NCBI RefSeq assembly: GCF_900103455.1
Contig: NZ_FNHI01000022.1
Location: 1 to 64,000, forward strand
DNA: 64,000 nucleotides
Source of the DNA: Streptomyces wuyuanensis
GTDB taxonomy: Bacteria; Actinomycetota; Actinomycetes; Streptomycetales; Streptomycetaceae
Reading direction: 5' to 3'
Shown here: piece after piece, positions 1-7,474 of the stretch
How positions within the stretch are numbered: position 1 is the first letter of the stretch
Layout: each line of letters begins with the position of its first letter
Translations under genes and position numbers: made by a program
Notes under the pieces: model-generated
The model's database searches: none
Seen by the model: the letters and a program-made list of their open reading frames with translations, nothing else
Told to the model about the DNA's origin: nothing

Positions 1-77
1 GTTGGATGACATGTTACAACGGTGTCAGTGAGGCGCATTGGCAGCAACTGCCCGAACCTGCTGGAGGTGTTTTCACG

Positions 78-509
78 ATGTTGATGCGCACTGACCCCTT
101 CCGTGAGCTGGACCGGCTGGCCCAGCAGCTGATGGGCCCGGGCACCTGGTCGAAGCCGTCGGCGATGCCGATGGACGCCTACCGCGAGGGCGACGAGTAC
201 GTGGTGGCCTTCGACCTCCCGGGCGTGGCCGCGGACGCGATCGACATCGACGTCGAGCGGAACATGCTGACCGTCAAGGCCGAGCGCCGACCGGTGGCGA
301 AGGCCGACGACGTGCAGATGGAACTCTCCGAGCGGCCGCTGGGCGTGTTCTCCCGCCAGATCGTGCTCGCCGACACCCTCGACACCGAGCACATCAAGGC
401 CGACTACGACGCGGGCGTGCTCACCCTGCGCATCCCGATCGCCGAGCGCGCCAAGCCCCGCAAGATCTCCATCGGCGTCGGATCCGGCCACAAGGAGATC
501 TCCGGCTGA
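78..509 (+). CDS. Hsp20/alpha-crystallin small heat-shock protein
   Basis: ATP-independent holdase chaperone of the cytosol, 143 residues. The ATG at 78 is chosen because GGAGG lies at 63-67; an in-frame ATG at 6 would only add unconserved residues. The alpha-crystallin domain runs from about residue 35 to 125, with FDLPGV near 45-50, the family signature GVLTLRIP at about 113-120 and a C-terminal I-x-I (ISI, about 130-132) used for oligomer assembly. The N-terminal arm is short, as in actinobacterial Hsp18-type proteins. A strong hairpin follows the stop, so it is probably monocistronic. The promoter region is cut by the window edge, so its repressor cannot be judged. Confidence 0.93.
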   Translation: MLMRTDPFRELDRLAQQLMGPGTWSKPSAMPMDAYREGDEYVVAFDLPGVAADAIDIDVERNMLTVKAERRPVAKADDVQMELSERPLGVFSRQIVLADTLDTEHIKADYDAGVLTLRIPIAERAKPRKISIGVGSGHKEISG

Positions 510-537
510 GCCGGACCGTCGAACGGCTCGAACAGCG

Positions 538-579
538 GCGGAGGACGGGTACCTGGTCTCCCCTTCTCCCGTCCTCCGC
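538..579 (+). terminator. Intrinsic terminator after Hsp20
   Basis: Perfect 12-bp inverted repeat, GCGGAGGACGGG at 538-549 and CCCGTCCTCCGC at 568-579, with an 18-base loop, lying just after the Hsp20 stop and just before the next gene. There is no U-tract, as is common for actinobacterial terminators. Confidence 0.65.
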
Positions 580-587
580 GCGCCCCA

Positions 588-1010
588 ATGAACGAGGAAA
601 GGGGTGCGGCCGACGTGGCCCTGCGATGCGAAGCGTTCCTCGACCGGGTGAAGGAACGCGGCGAATACGGCTCCCTGCACGAGGCCGAGCGCGCGGCCCG
701 CGTGGTGCTCGCCCTGCTGGGCGCACACCTGGTCGGCGAGGTACGCGCCCAGCTCGCCGCGCGTCTGCCGGAAGGCTTCGCCCTGATCCTTCTCAACCCG
801 CTGCAGAGCGCCGAGCCGCTGTCACCGGAGCGGTTCGTCCGCGCGACCGCGGCCTGGATCGAAGGAGCCACCGAACAGACCGCGGCGTGGGACGCCAGCG
901 CCGTCCTCAGCACCGTCGCCGACGCCGCCGGCGACGACCTGCTGAGCCAGATCCTGCTCCAGCTCCCCACGGGCTACGACCTCCTCTTCGGCCGCCCCCA
1001 GCCCACCTGA
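588..1010 (+). CDS. DUF2267 domain protein
   Basis: Small helical protein of 140 residues matching the DUF2267 pattern: an N-terminal LRCEAFLDRV helix, a repeated unit with AARVVLALLGAHL and a second half ending DLLSQILLQLP-x-YDLLFG. The family occurs widely in stress gene sets but has no established reaction. The ATG at 588 has no good ribosome-binding site; the GTG at 615 follows GAGGAAAGGGG and is an alternative start that keeps the whole domain. It lies in the same direction as Hsp20 but beyond its terminator, and its neighbours suggest a general-stress role, which is inference. Confidence 0.8.
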   Translation: MNEERGAADVALRCEAFLDRVKERGEYGSLHEAERAARVVLALLGAHLVGEVRAQLAARLPEGFALILLNPLQSAEPLSPERFVRATAAWIEGATEQTAAWDASAVLSTVADAAGDDLLSQILLQLPTGYDLLFGRPQPT

Positions 1011-1154
1011 CAGCGTCCGCACACCCGTACTGGGCGACGGCTGCCTTTCGGCGGCTGCGTACGGACCAGGAGCACCTGTTCACGATAGCCCTCGGTGCGC
1101 TCGGGCCCTGAGCACGCCCTCTCTTGGGGGAGCGGCTCCGGCCTTCCGAGCCCG

Positions 1155-1412
1155 TCAGACCTCGTCGGAGTGGGCGCCTGTGCCGGCTGAGCTCCGGCTG
1201 GCGGCCGGCCGGGAACCGGCGGGGGTCGCCGTATCCACGGTGAGGTGGAGGCGGGTGTCCCCGTCGAGCCCGGGGTAGCTGCGCTGTTCCGCGCCTGCGA
1301 AGCAGCGGCGAAGCACCTCCGCGACCGCGCGGGCGGCTTCGGGTGTGTGCGCGATGATCCGGACTTCGGCGAGTCCGAGCGACGGCACCGTCTGGGTCTC
1401 GATGTACTTCAC
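1155..1412 (-). CDS. Small conserved-type protein, function unknown
   Basis: 85 residues from the GTG at 1412, chosen because GAAGGGAA precedes it by about 12 bases; the longer frame upstream (to 1517) has a low-complexity start. The core reads as one alpha/beta unit (VKYIETQTVPSLG, then RIIAHTPEAARAVAEVLRRCF and a strand RLHLTVDT), followed by a disordered Ala/Ser tail. It is one of three minus-strand genes (2272 to 1155) in the stress region. I do not recognise a function; codon use looks like real coding DNA. Confidence 0.6.
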   Translation of the reverse strand: MKYIETQTVPSLGLAEVRIIAHTPEAARAVAEVLRRCFAGAEQRSYPGLDGDTRLHLTVDTATPAGSRPAASRSSAGTGAHSDEV

Positions 1413-1503
1413 GTGGGTGTGTTCCCTTCGGAATGGCGAGAGATCGGCGAGTGGGGCGCCATGGCGCCCCACTCGCTGCCCCCGGTCGAGGAACGTCCGT
1501 CCT

Positions 1504-1692
1504 TCACCGGTCGGCATCCGTGTGGTGGGCTCGACGACTGGTGCCGTCCGGCCGGACGGGAGGTCTCGGTAGGGGGTCGCTGTAGTGGTAGGCGGCGATC
1601 CGGGCGTCGTGCTGCGCGTTCAGCAGGTGGATCAGGCGCACTCCGACTCCGGTCGCGAGGATGATCGCTGCGATGAGGACGAGGGTCTCCAC
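1504..1692 (-). CDS. Small single-pass membrane protein
   Basis: 62 residues starting at the GTG at 1692, with an excellent ribosome-binding site (GGAGGTGA) about six bases upstream, which argues that this short frame is real. Residues 4-23 form one transmembrane helix (LVLIAAIILATGVGVRLIHL); the rest is polar and His/Arg/Pro-rich, probably cytoplasmic. It follows the DUF5994-type gene by four bases, so the two are likely co-transcribed. Function unknown. Confidence 0.6.
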   Translation of the reverse strand: METLVLIAAIILATGVGVRLIHLLNAQHDARIAAYHYSDPLPRPPVRPDGTSRRAHHTDADR

Positions 1693-1696
1693 GACC

Positions 1697-2272
1697 TCAC
1701 CTCCAGGTGTTTCCGGGCAGTGGGAGAGCGCGTCTGCCCATCGGGTTCCCGAAGGGGGACATGCAGGCCCCGCCTTCGCTTTCCCAGTCGGCTTCCCGGC
1801 GTCGGGCGTCGCGGATGCCGCGCCCGATGGCGGCTTCGCCGGCCATCAGAGCCCCGGCGGTGAGAACGCTGCCGGGGACCGCAGCGGCCGCCATCAGGCG
1901 GGCAGCGGCGCCCGGTTCGGTCTCGGGCGGGATCACCAGCAGGTCCCAGCGGCCGGTGGTGTAGGAGAGGAGGATCAGCTTGTCGGGGTGCTGTTCGGTG
2001 AACCAACCCACGTGCACGATGTGCCCGGCAACGGACACCTTGCGCGCGATGACGGGCCAGTGGGCGGGGTTGACGGTGACGCGCGTGATGCGGCCCCAGG
2101 TTTCGTCGAGTGCAGCCGCGAGTGGCGGAAGTTCGGCCTCGAGGTCGCGTGAACGGGGCCACCAGGCCCCGTCGAGCTGGCCGGCGAGGGTGGTCTTCGG
2201 GGTGAGGGACAAGCGTGCCGGGAGCTCTGCGGCGAGGTCGCGCGGCGCGGTCCGGTCGAGGGTGGTGGTCAT
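1697..2272 (-). CDS. DUF5994-type protein
   Basis: 191 residues from the ATG at 2272. The layout is typical of DUF5994 proteins: LPARLSLTPKTTLAGQLDGAWWPRSRDL near the start, a central WGRITRVTVNP-x-HWPVIARKV block, then GWFTEQHPDKLILLSY and a WDLLVIPPET motif, and a low-complexity C-terminus. The family is actinobacterial and often sits with Hsp20, universal-stress and polyphosphate genes; the activity is unknown. It probably heads a short operon with the small membrane-protein gene four bases downstream. A 9-bp hairpin sits directly upstream of its ribosome-binding region. Confidence 0.75.
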   Translation of the reverse strand: MTTTLDRTAPRDLAAELPARLSLTPKTTLAGQLDGAWWPRSRDLEAELPPLAAALDETWGRITRVTVNPAHWPVIARKVSVAGHIVHVGWFTEQHPDKLILLSYTTGRWDLLVIPPETEPGAAARLMAAAAVPGSVLTAGALMAGEAAIGRGIRDARRREADWESEGGACMSPFGNPMGRRALPLPGNTWR

Positions 2273-2288
2273 GGTGCGGACCTGCCCC

Positions 2289-2310
2289 CGGGCTGCCCGT
2301 CGGCAGCCCG
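2289..2310. promoter_or_regulatory. Hairpin in 5' leader of the DUF5994 gene
   Basis: Perfect inverted repeat CGGGCTGCC (2289-2297) / GGCAGCCCG (2302-2310) with a four-base loop, ending 17 bases before the ATG at 2272 on the minus strand, next to the GGGGGCAGG ribosome-binding region. It could modulate translation. It has no plausible gene to terminate on the plus strand. Confidence 0.4.
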
Positions 2311-2358
2311 GTTTCTCGTGATCGCCGGAAACGACACCCGCATGAAAGCCGGTGTGCG

Positions 2359-2383
2359 AAGTACTCCCGGTACTTTCACTATA
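2359..2383 (-). promoter_or_regulatory. Putative promoter -10 with palindromic operator
   Basis: On the minus strand, TATAGT (2383-2378) is immediately followed by the perfect palindrome AAGTAC-N5-GTACTT (2359-2375). The palindrome would lie at or just after the transcription start for the DUF5994/small-protein transcript, which suggests repressor control. No regulator is assigned. Confidence 0.35.
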
Positions 2384-3165
2384 CAGCTGTTCGGCGGGTT
2401 TTGACCGGCTTGATCAGGTACTCTCGGCGCGGCGCAGCACGTGTGCCGTACGAGCGGGGCAGCGGGACCGAAACGACGGGGGGCTCACGCACGTTGCGCT
2501 CTGCTGCGGTGGGAAACCACAAGCTCCCGAGAGGGATTCCGGACGCGCGTGGGGCCACGCGCTCGAAACGACGAAACCGAACTCCCCACGCCGATCAGCG
2601 CATCGGCCGACCACCTCGGACCGGTCACCCGCGCCGGTGTGCACACATCCGCCTCGAACAGGCTCCCCACCCGCCTGGTCGTCGACCACCGCGTCGTACA
2701 TCTCGGCCCGACCCGGCTCGACGACGAGACGCCGTCATCACCGCGGCGACGACGACCACTTCGCCCTGCTGACGCTTCCCCGTCGCCCTGCTGGCGCTTC
2801 CCCCGAACACCACCGCCGATGCCGGCCGCGAAGCAAATGGCCCGCGCCGTCCCCGCCGACAGCACCACGGCGGCCTGCCGCATCGCCGAACAGACGATGC
2901 CTCAGCGGTTGGACCCTCGCTCGTCGACCGTCGATGCGCCATCGGCCGCGCCGTTGACGGACAGCACCCTCCAGACACCTCACACGCGGATGCGGACACC
3001 GACCGCAGGCGCACCGGCCCGTGGACGAATTCCGGCGCGAACGTCAGTCCTGAGATCGGACCGGGGCACCCGTGACGCCGCGCGGTAGTCGATCTCTTTG
3101 ATCGCTGCTTGGCCGTGCGTCGTGCCGTCACGCAGCGTCGGCATCGACCGTGGTAGTCGACATGC
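2384..3165. other. Long stretch without a supported gene
   Basis: About 780 bases with no frame that has a ribosome-binding site, a coherent domain and Streptomyces codon bias together. Long open frames exist on both strands but are Pro/Arg/Ser-rich noise. It contains an imperfect 22-base tandem duplication at 2761-2804 (TCGCCCTGCTGACGCTTCCC and a near copy). It may be a decayed gene or a regulatory region ahead of the BrkB-type gene. Confidence 0.4.
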
Positions 3166-3999
3166 ATGCCGATGAAGCCCTCCAGCGCCGCAAACCGTTC
3201 GTCTCTGCTCGGACGGCTACGCCGTGCCGTCAGCCATTCCCCGGTCGGGCGCGGATGGCGGCGGAGCAGCGACCTGGAACTGGGGCAGCTTGCCCTGGGC
3301 TTCGCCGCGCTCGGATTCCTCACGCTGGTTCCGTTGCTGATCATCGTCTCCTCGGGCGATCCCCAGCAAGGGCGCGGGTTCGCACAGTGGCTGGGGGAAG
3401 GGCTCGGCGTGTCGACGGCTTCCAGAGAACAGGTGGAAGAGCTGTTCACCGGGCCCGGCCAGGCACTGCGGACCACGACCGCGTTCGGCATTGCGGCCCT
3501 GGCGGCCTTCGGGCTGACTTTTGCAGCGGCGGTGCAGGCCGGCTACGAGAAGGTCTGGGGCCTGCCGCCCACCCACTGGCGGGCCCGGTGGCGGCACGTT
3601 GTGTGGCTCGGTGTCCTCACCGGATACCTCTTCCTCTCCGCCACGACGACTCTGCGGCGCGAGCCTCTGGCGGGTGGAGCGGTCGCGTCACTGAGCGCGG
3701 TCCTGTTCCTGTGGTGGTCCCAGCACATGCTGCTCGGCGGGCGGATCCGCTGGCGAGCCCTGTTTCCCGGCGCCGTGGCCACCGTGATGGGACTGCTCGG
3801 CCTCAGAGTCTTCTCCCGCCTCGTCTTCTCGCCGTTGATCGCATCCAACGCTGTCACCTACGGGGCCATCGGGACCGTCCTGGTCATCCAGACCTGGCTG
3901 GTCGGCGTGGGCGTCGTCGTCTTCGGCGGCGCGCTGATCGGCCGCTTGGTGCACGAGGAACTGCCACGCGTGACACACGCACTGAAACGCCGAGGATGA
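3166..3999 (+). CDS. YihY/BrkB-family inner-membrane protein
   Basis: 277-residue polytopic membrane protein of the YihY/BrkB family, once misnamed ribonuclease BN; the biochemical role is unknown. It shows the usual layout: an N-terminal amphipathic piece, a first helix LGFAALGFLTLVPLLIIV (about residues 46-63), a soluble loop with GLGVS...EQVEELF, then helices near 105-120, 145-160, 170-188, 195-215 and 232-262, including the conserved GYEKVWGL element. The ATG at 3166 is taken although its ribosome-binding site is weak. It is in the same direction as ppk2, about 140 bases upstream of it. Confidence 0.82.
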   Translation: MPMKPSSAANRSSLLGRLRRAVSHSPVGRGWRRSSDLELGQLALGFAALGFLTLVPLLIIVSSGDPQQGRGFAQWLGEGLGVSTASREQVEELFTGPGQALRTTTAFGIAALAAFGLTFAAAVQAGYEKVWGLPPTHWRARWRHVVWLGVLTGYLFLSATTTLRREPLAGGAVASLSAVLFLWWSQHMLLGGRIRWRALFPGAVATVMGLLGLRVFSRLVFSPLIASNAVTYGAIGTVLVIQTWLVGVGVVVFGGALIGRLVHEELPRVTHALKRRG

Positions 4000-4142
4000 G
4001 ACGCCGTTCGGAGCCGGTCACGAGCGGATCGCGCCCATGCGGCTTTCGTTTGCCGGCGGAGCCCCGGGGACCAACGCGCGAGCCGCGGCGAGGCGGCGGG
4101 AAAATGGTGGCACGGTGCACGGCCCCGGAGAGGAGGTCAGAC

Positions 4143-5117
4143 GTGGGCGACAAGAGAGACCTGCTGGCCGGGCTGAGCGTGGACGGCAGGCGACCCGAGC
4201 AGCCGGTACTGCTGGACGGCCAGGGCTTGCCGATCCGGACTTGGCGGGAGAACTATCCCTACAGCCACAAAGTGCCCAGGAGAGAGTACGAGCGCACCAA
4301 GCGGATCTTGCAGATCGAATTGCTGAAACTGCAACGATGGATCAAGGACACCGGTGGGCGCCTGATCGTCATCTGCGAAGGCCGCGACGCCGCCGGCAAG
4401 GGTGGGACGATCCAACGTTTCACCGAACGCCTCAACCCGCGCGGGGCCCGTGTCGTGGCCCTGGACAAACCAACCGCTCGGGAGGCCGGACAGTGGTACT
4501 TCCAGCGTTACGTCGCCCACCTCCCCGGCCCCGGAGAGATCGTCTTCTTCGACCGATCCTGGTACAACCGCGCCGGCGTGGAGAAGGTGATGGGGTTCTG
4601 CACTGCCGAGCAGTACGAACTCTTCCTCACTCAATGCCCCGCATTCGAACAGATGTTGGTACAGGATGACATCTGCCTGGTGAAGTTCTGGTTCTCCGTC
4701 TCCCAAGCCGAGCAGCGCACCCGGTTCGCGATCCGCCAGGTCGACCCGGTCCGCCAATGGAAACTCTCCCCCACCGACGTCGCCTCACTCGACCTTTGGG
4801 ATGCCTACACGCAGGCCAAGGTCGCCATGTTCCGCGCCACGGACACCACCGGGGCACCCTGGACCGTGGTGAAGAGCAACGACAAACGGCGCGCCCGGCT
4901 CGAGGCCATCCGCCATCTGCTCACCTGCGTCGACTACGCCCGCAAAGACCCCGCAGCGGTAGGCACACCCGACCCGCTGATCATCGGCGCCGCCGACACC
5001 CTCCTCGAACCCGGAGAAGAGGACACCATCCTGTCCCCCACCCCGCTGGCACAGGACCCCACCGGCCCCGGACAGCACCCGCCCGGCAAAGGCGAGCCAC
5101 CCAAAAGCCGCACGTAG
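4143..5117 (+). CDS. ppk2: Polyphosphate kinase 2 (PPK2)
   Basis: Transfers phosphate between polyphosphate and nucleotides, 324 residues. The GTG at 4143 is preceded by GGAGAGGAGGTCAGAC, a clear ribosome-binding site; the frame is open far upstream but that part is not conserved. Key elements are the Walker A GRDAAGKGG (about residues 80-88), the lid/substrate segment RGARVVALDKP, the Walker B FFDRSWYNRAGVE (about 138-150) and the RFAIRQVDPVRQWKLSP-x-D block, then VKSNDKRRARL. The domain is complete and of class I PPK2 length plus a disordered Pro/Gly tail. Inferred role: ATP/GTP homeostasis under stress, matching the Hsp20 neighbourhood. Confidence 0.93.
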   Translation: MGDKRDLLAGLSVDGRRPEQPVLLDGQGLPIRTWRENYPYSHKVPRREYERTKRILQIELLKLQRWIKDTGGRLIVICEGRDAAGKGGTIQRFTERLNPRGARVVALDKPTAREAGQWYFQRYVAHLPGPGEIVFFDRSWYNRAGVEKVMGFCTAEQYELFLTQCPAFEQMLVQDDICLVKFWFSVSQAEQRTRFAIRQVDPVRQWKLSPTDVASLDLWDAYTQAKVAMFRATDTTGAPWTVVKSNDKRRARLEAIRHLLTCVDYARKDPAAVGTPDPLIIGAADTLLEPGEEDTILSPTPLAQDPTGPGQHPPGKGEPPKSRT

Positions 5118-5156
5118 CAGCCCTGGAACCGGCACGCAGCAGCCCTGGAACCGGCA
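5113..5156. repeat. 22-bp tandem duplication after ppk2
   Basis: The unit AGCAGCCCTGGAACCGGCAC occurs twice with a 22-base period, starting at 5117 and 5139, directly after the ppk2 stop codon. It is a simple recent duplication with no visible function. Confidence 0.75.
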
Positions 5157-5251
5157 CGGAATGTCGGGCAGAGCCCCTTGCTGCCGGCCTCGGACCACTC
5201 GTGTCGGCTCTCCCCGCTGAGGTTGCCGGCGACATGCTCTCCCTGTTCGGT

Positions 5252-5283
5252 CGGCCGGGTGCTGTGATCGCAGCACCCGGCCG
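5252..5283. terminator. Bidirectional terminator between ppk2 and hydrolase remnant
   Basis: Perfect 13-bp stem, CGGCCGGGTGCTG (5252-5264) and CAGCACCCGGCCG (5271-5283), with a six-base loop. It lies between the plus-strand ppk2 and the minus-strand hydrolase pseudogene, so it can serve both. Confidence 0.75.
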
Positions 5284-5350
5284 GGTGGGTGAAGGGTGGT
5301 CGTTCTGGCAGCCGTCGGCAGACACCGGTCGGGCCGGCGCAGCGTTCGGT

Positions 5351-6278
5351 CTACAGGGTGTCCGCGAAGAAGGATTCGAGCTTCTCCAGCGCCTGGGTGG
5401 TGTACTTCGGTGGTCGTACAGGTCGTAGTGGCTCGCGCCCTCGACGACGAAGATGTTCTTCCGGTCCGACCCGGCCCGGTCGAAGAGTTCCCAGCCGTCT
5501 CGGTACGAACCGAACGCACCCGGCACGTCGCCCACGATGACTTGCAGGGGCTGCGTCAGCAGAACCTCTGCCAGATGGAAGGCATCGAATCCCAGTGCCG
5601 CCTGCAGGCCCGAGAAGCGCAGCTTGTTCGGTGAGTTCGGGTTCTGCCCTCGGGACGTGCGGTAGTAGTCCACAGCGTTGACGATGTCGACGTCCGAGAC
5701 GCCGACCTGCTCCCGCTCCTCGGGGGAGTCGGGGATGTAGGTGGTGATCAGCGGTTCCGCGCCACGTGCCTCGGCCGTACGCTGCCTGCCGATCGCTTCG
5801 AGCGTTTCGATCGCCGCGTGAGGGGTGAGGTTGCCCTCGCGCATGATCCGTCCGTAGTTCGCGGCTACCACGGTGCCCAGCGCCTTGATCCGGCGGTCCG
5901 TCATCGCCGCCGTCGCGGCATAGCCGCCACCACCGCAGACGCCCACGACGCCGATGCGGTCCTCGTCGACGTAGTCGAGCGTGACCAGGAGGTCCACCGC
6001 ACAGCGGAAGTCCTCCACACGTGTGGCCGGGTCCTCCAGGTAGCGGGGCTCACCGCCGCTCTGTCCCTGGTGCGAGGCGTCGAACGCGAGCGTCACGTAG
6101 CCCAGTTCGGTCAGTCGCTCGGCGTAGACGCTGCCAGACGTCTGCTCCTTGCAGCTGCTGATCGGGGGGCGCAGATGACGGCCGGGTACTTCTCCGCCGG
6201 ATCGAACCCGTCCGGGAGACGGAGGTCAGCCGCCACATCCCAGGTCCGATTCTTGAAACGCACAGATTCCGTTTGCAT
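5351..6278 (-). pseudogene. Alpha/beta hydrolase, broken by two frameshifts
   Basis: Remnant of a roughly 309-residue hydrolase related to its intact neighbour at 6339-7253. Reading starts at the ATG at 6278 (MQTESVRFKNRTWDVAADLR...). At about 6164-6169 a C-run has lost one base (expected CCACCCGATC, seen CCCCCGATC), so AVICA... is thrown out of frame; the frame resumes with CKEQTSGSVYAERL and holds the Cys-nucleophile elbow GVCGGGG. A second one-base loss at about 5408-5413 (after SHYDLYDH) displaces the last helix, which reads YTTQALEKLESFFADTL to the stop at 5351. Either true decay or homopolymer-type sequencing error. Confidence 0.75.
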
Positions 6279-6338
6279 TGTTCCGTTCTCTTCATTGTTG
6301 CGATCCGCTGCAGGACGGCGCCGAGGTGCTCGGGCGTG

Positions 6339-7253
6339 TCACGCGGTCAGGTGCTGGCCGAAGAAGTCGGCGAGCTTGGCGACCGCGGGCACGACGTGAG
6401 CGTCCTGGTCGTACAGGGAGATGTGGGTGGCGCCGTCGACGACGAACAGTTCCTTGGGCTCCCGAGCCTTCCCGATGGCCTCACGGCTGAAGTAGGCGGT
6501 GTCCGACTCGGAACCGACGATCATCAGCACGGGGCGCGGCGCGATGAGCTCGATCATGGCGTAGGGGTCGAACTGTGCGATGTGGTCGATGCTGCGCAGC
6601 GGCCATTCGTTGTTCGAGTTGCAGTGACCACCCCGCGGGGTGCGGTAGTAGTTCTGCGCTTCCCGGTAGAGGGTGGGTGCCTCCTCCAGGCCCTCCGGGC
6701 CTTCCGGGGCCCAGTTCAGCACGGCCGGTGCCTCGCCCCTGGCTTCCGCGGTGCGTGCGGCGCCGGCCTGGTCGAGCAGGGACTGCAGGACCTCGGGGCC
6801 CTGGCCGCGGCCCAGGCCTTCGACCAGCAGGCTGCAAACGTCGACGGCGCTGACCGTGGCGACCGCCTTGATGCGGTGGTCGGTCTGCGCGGCGAACGGC
6901 ACGTAGCCGCCGGAGGCGCAGATGCCCAGGGCGCCGATGCGGGCCGGGGCGATGCCGTCCCGGGTGGACAGATGGCTGACGGCGGCACGGACGTCCTCGG
7001 CACGCTGGAAGGGGTTCTCCAGACCGCGCGGGTAGCCCTCGCTGTCGCCCTGGTAGGCGGCGTCGAAGACGAGCGCGGCAAAGCCCTCGCGGGCCAGCCG
7101 TTCGGCGTAGATGCTCGCGGTCTGCTCCTTCACACCGCCGCCCGGGTGGGAGACCACCACGGCCGGCAGCGGGGCGCCGGTGTGGTCGTCCGGGGTGAAC
7201 AGGATGCCGGCCAGCTGCAGACCGGCGCTGGGAAAGGTGACGGCGACCTTCAT
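6339..7253 (-). CDS. Alpha/beta hydrolase, dienelactone-hydrolase-like
   Basis: Intact 304-residue alpha/beta hydrolase; the ATG at 7253 follows GGAGT at a normal distance. Oxyanion region HPGGGVKEQTASIYAERLA, nucleophile elbow GICASGG (Cys in the nucleophile place, as in dienelactone hydrolases, although the usual second Gly is Ser), and a C-terminal DGATHISLYD supplying His. This is the YcjY/DLH-like subgroup; the substrate is unknown. It lies 60 bases upstream of a broken paralogue on the same strand and is divergent from an XRE regulator, which probably controls it through the palindrome in the 221-base gap. Confidence 0.85.
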   Translation of the reverse strand: MKVAVTFPSAGLQLAGILFTPDDHTGAPLPAVVVSHPGGGVKEQTASIYAERLAREGFAALVFDAAYQGDSEGYPRGLENPFQRAEDVRAAVSHLSTRDGIAPARIGALGICASGGYVPFAAQTDHRIKAVATVSAVDVCSLLVEGLGRGQGPEVLQSLLDQAGAARTAEARGEAPAVLNWAPEGPEGLEEAPTLYREAQNYYRTPRGGHCNSNNEWPLRSIDHIAQFDPYAMIELIAPRPVLMIVGSESDTAYFSREAIGKAREPKELFVVDGATHISLYDQDAHVVPAVAKLADFFGQHLTA

Positions 7254-7403
7254 ATGCTTGTTACTCCTTGGTTCACGAGTGCAATGGCCGCGGTGGCACG
7301 GGATCCGGGACGGCCTTTGAAAGGGGTTCCGCTCGTTAGGCCCCGGTGGCGGCGAAAGCAACGCTGCCACGTGCCGCGCGCCCGCAAAATGGGCGGTTTC
7401 CGG

Positions 7404-7425
7404 CCCAGGACTGTGCTGTCCTGGG
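7404..7425. promoter_or_regulatory. Palindromic operator candidate in divergent promoter
   Basis: Perfect inverted repeat CCCAGGAC (7404-7411) / GTCCTGGG (7418-7425), spacer TGTGCT, 50 bases before the XRE regulator start and inside the intergenic region shared with the hydrolase. This placement fits autorepression plus control of the hydrolase. Confidence 0.5.
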
Positions 7426-7474
7426 ACAGAATCGGCCCCCTCACAGTCCCCGTATTCACTGCCAGACTGTTTGC

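Noticed and set aside
3150..4142. An N-terminal extension of PPK2 by 331 codons
   Set aside because: It overlaps the BrkB-type gene in another frame, is Arg-rich nonsense, and a strong ribosome-binding site precedes the GTG at 4143.
5117..5160. CRISPR-like repeat
   Set aside because: Only two adjacent 22-base units with no spacers, so a simple tandem duplication. I saw no CRISPR array elsewhere.
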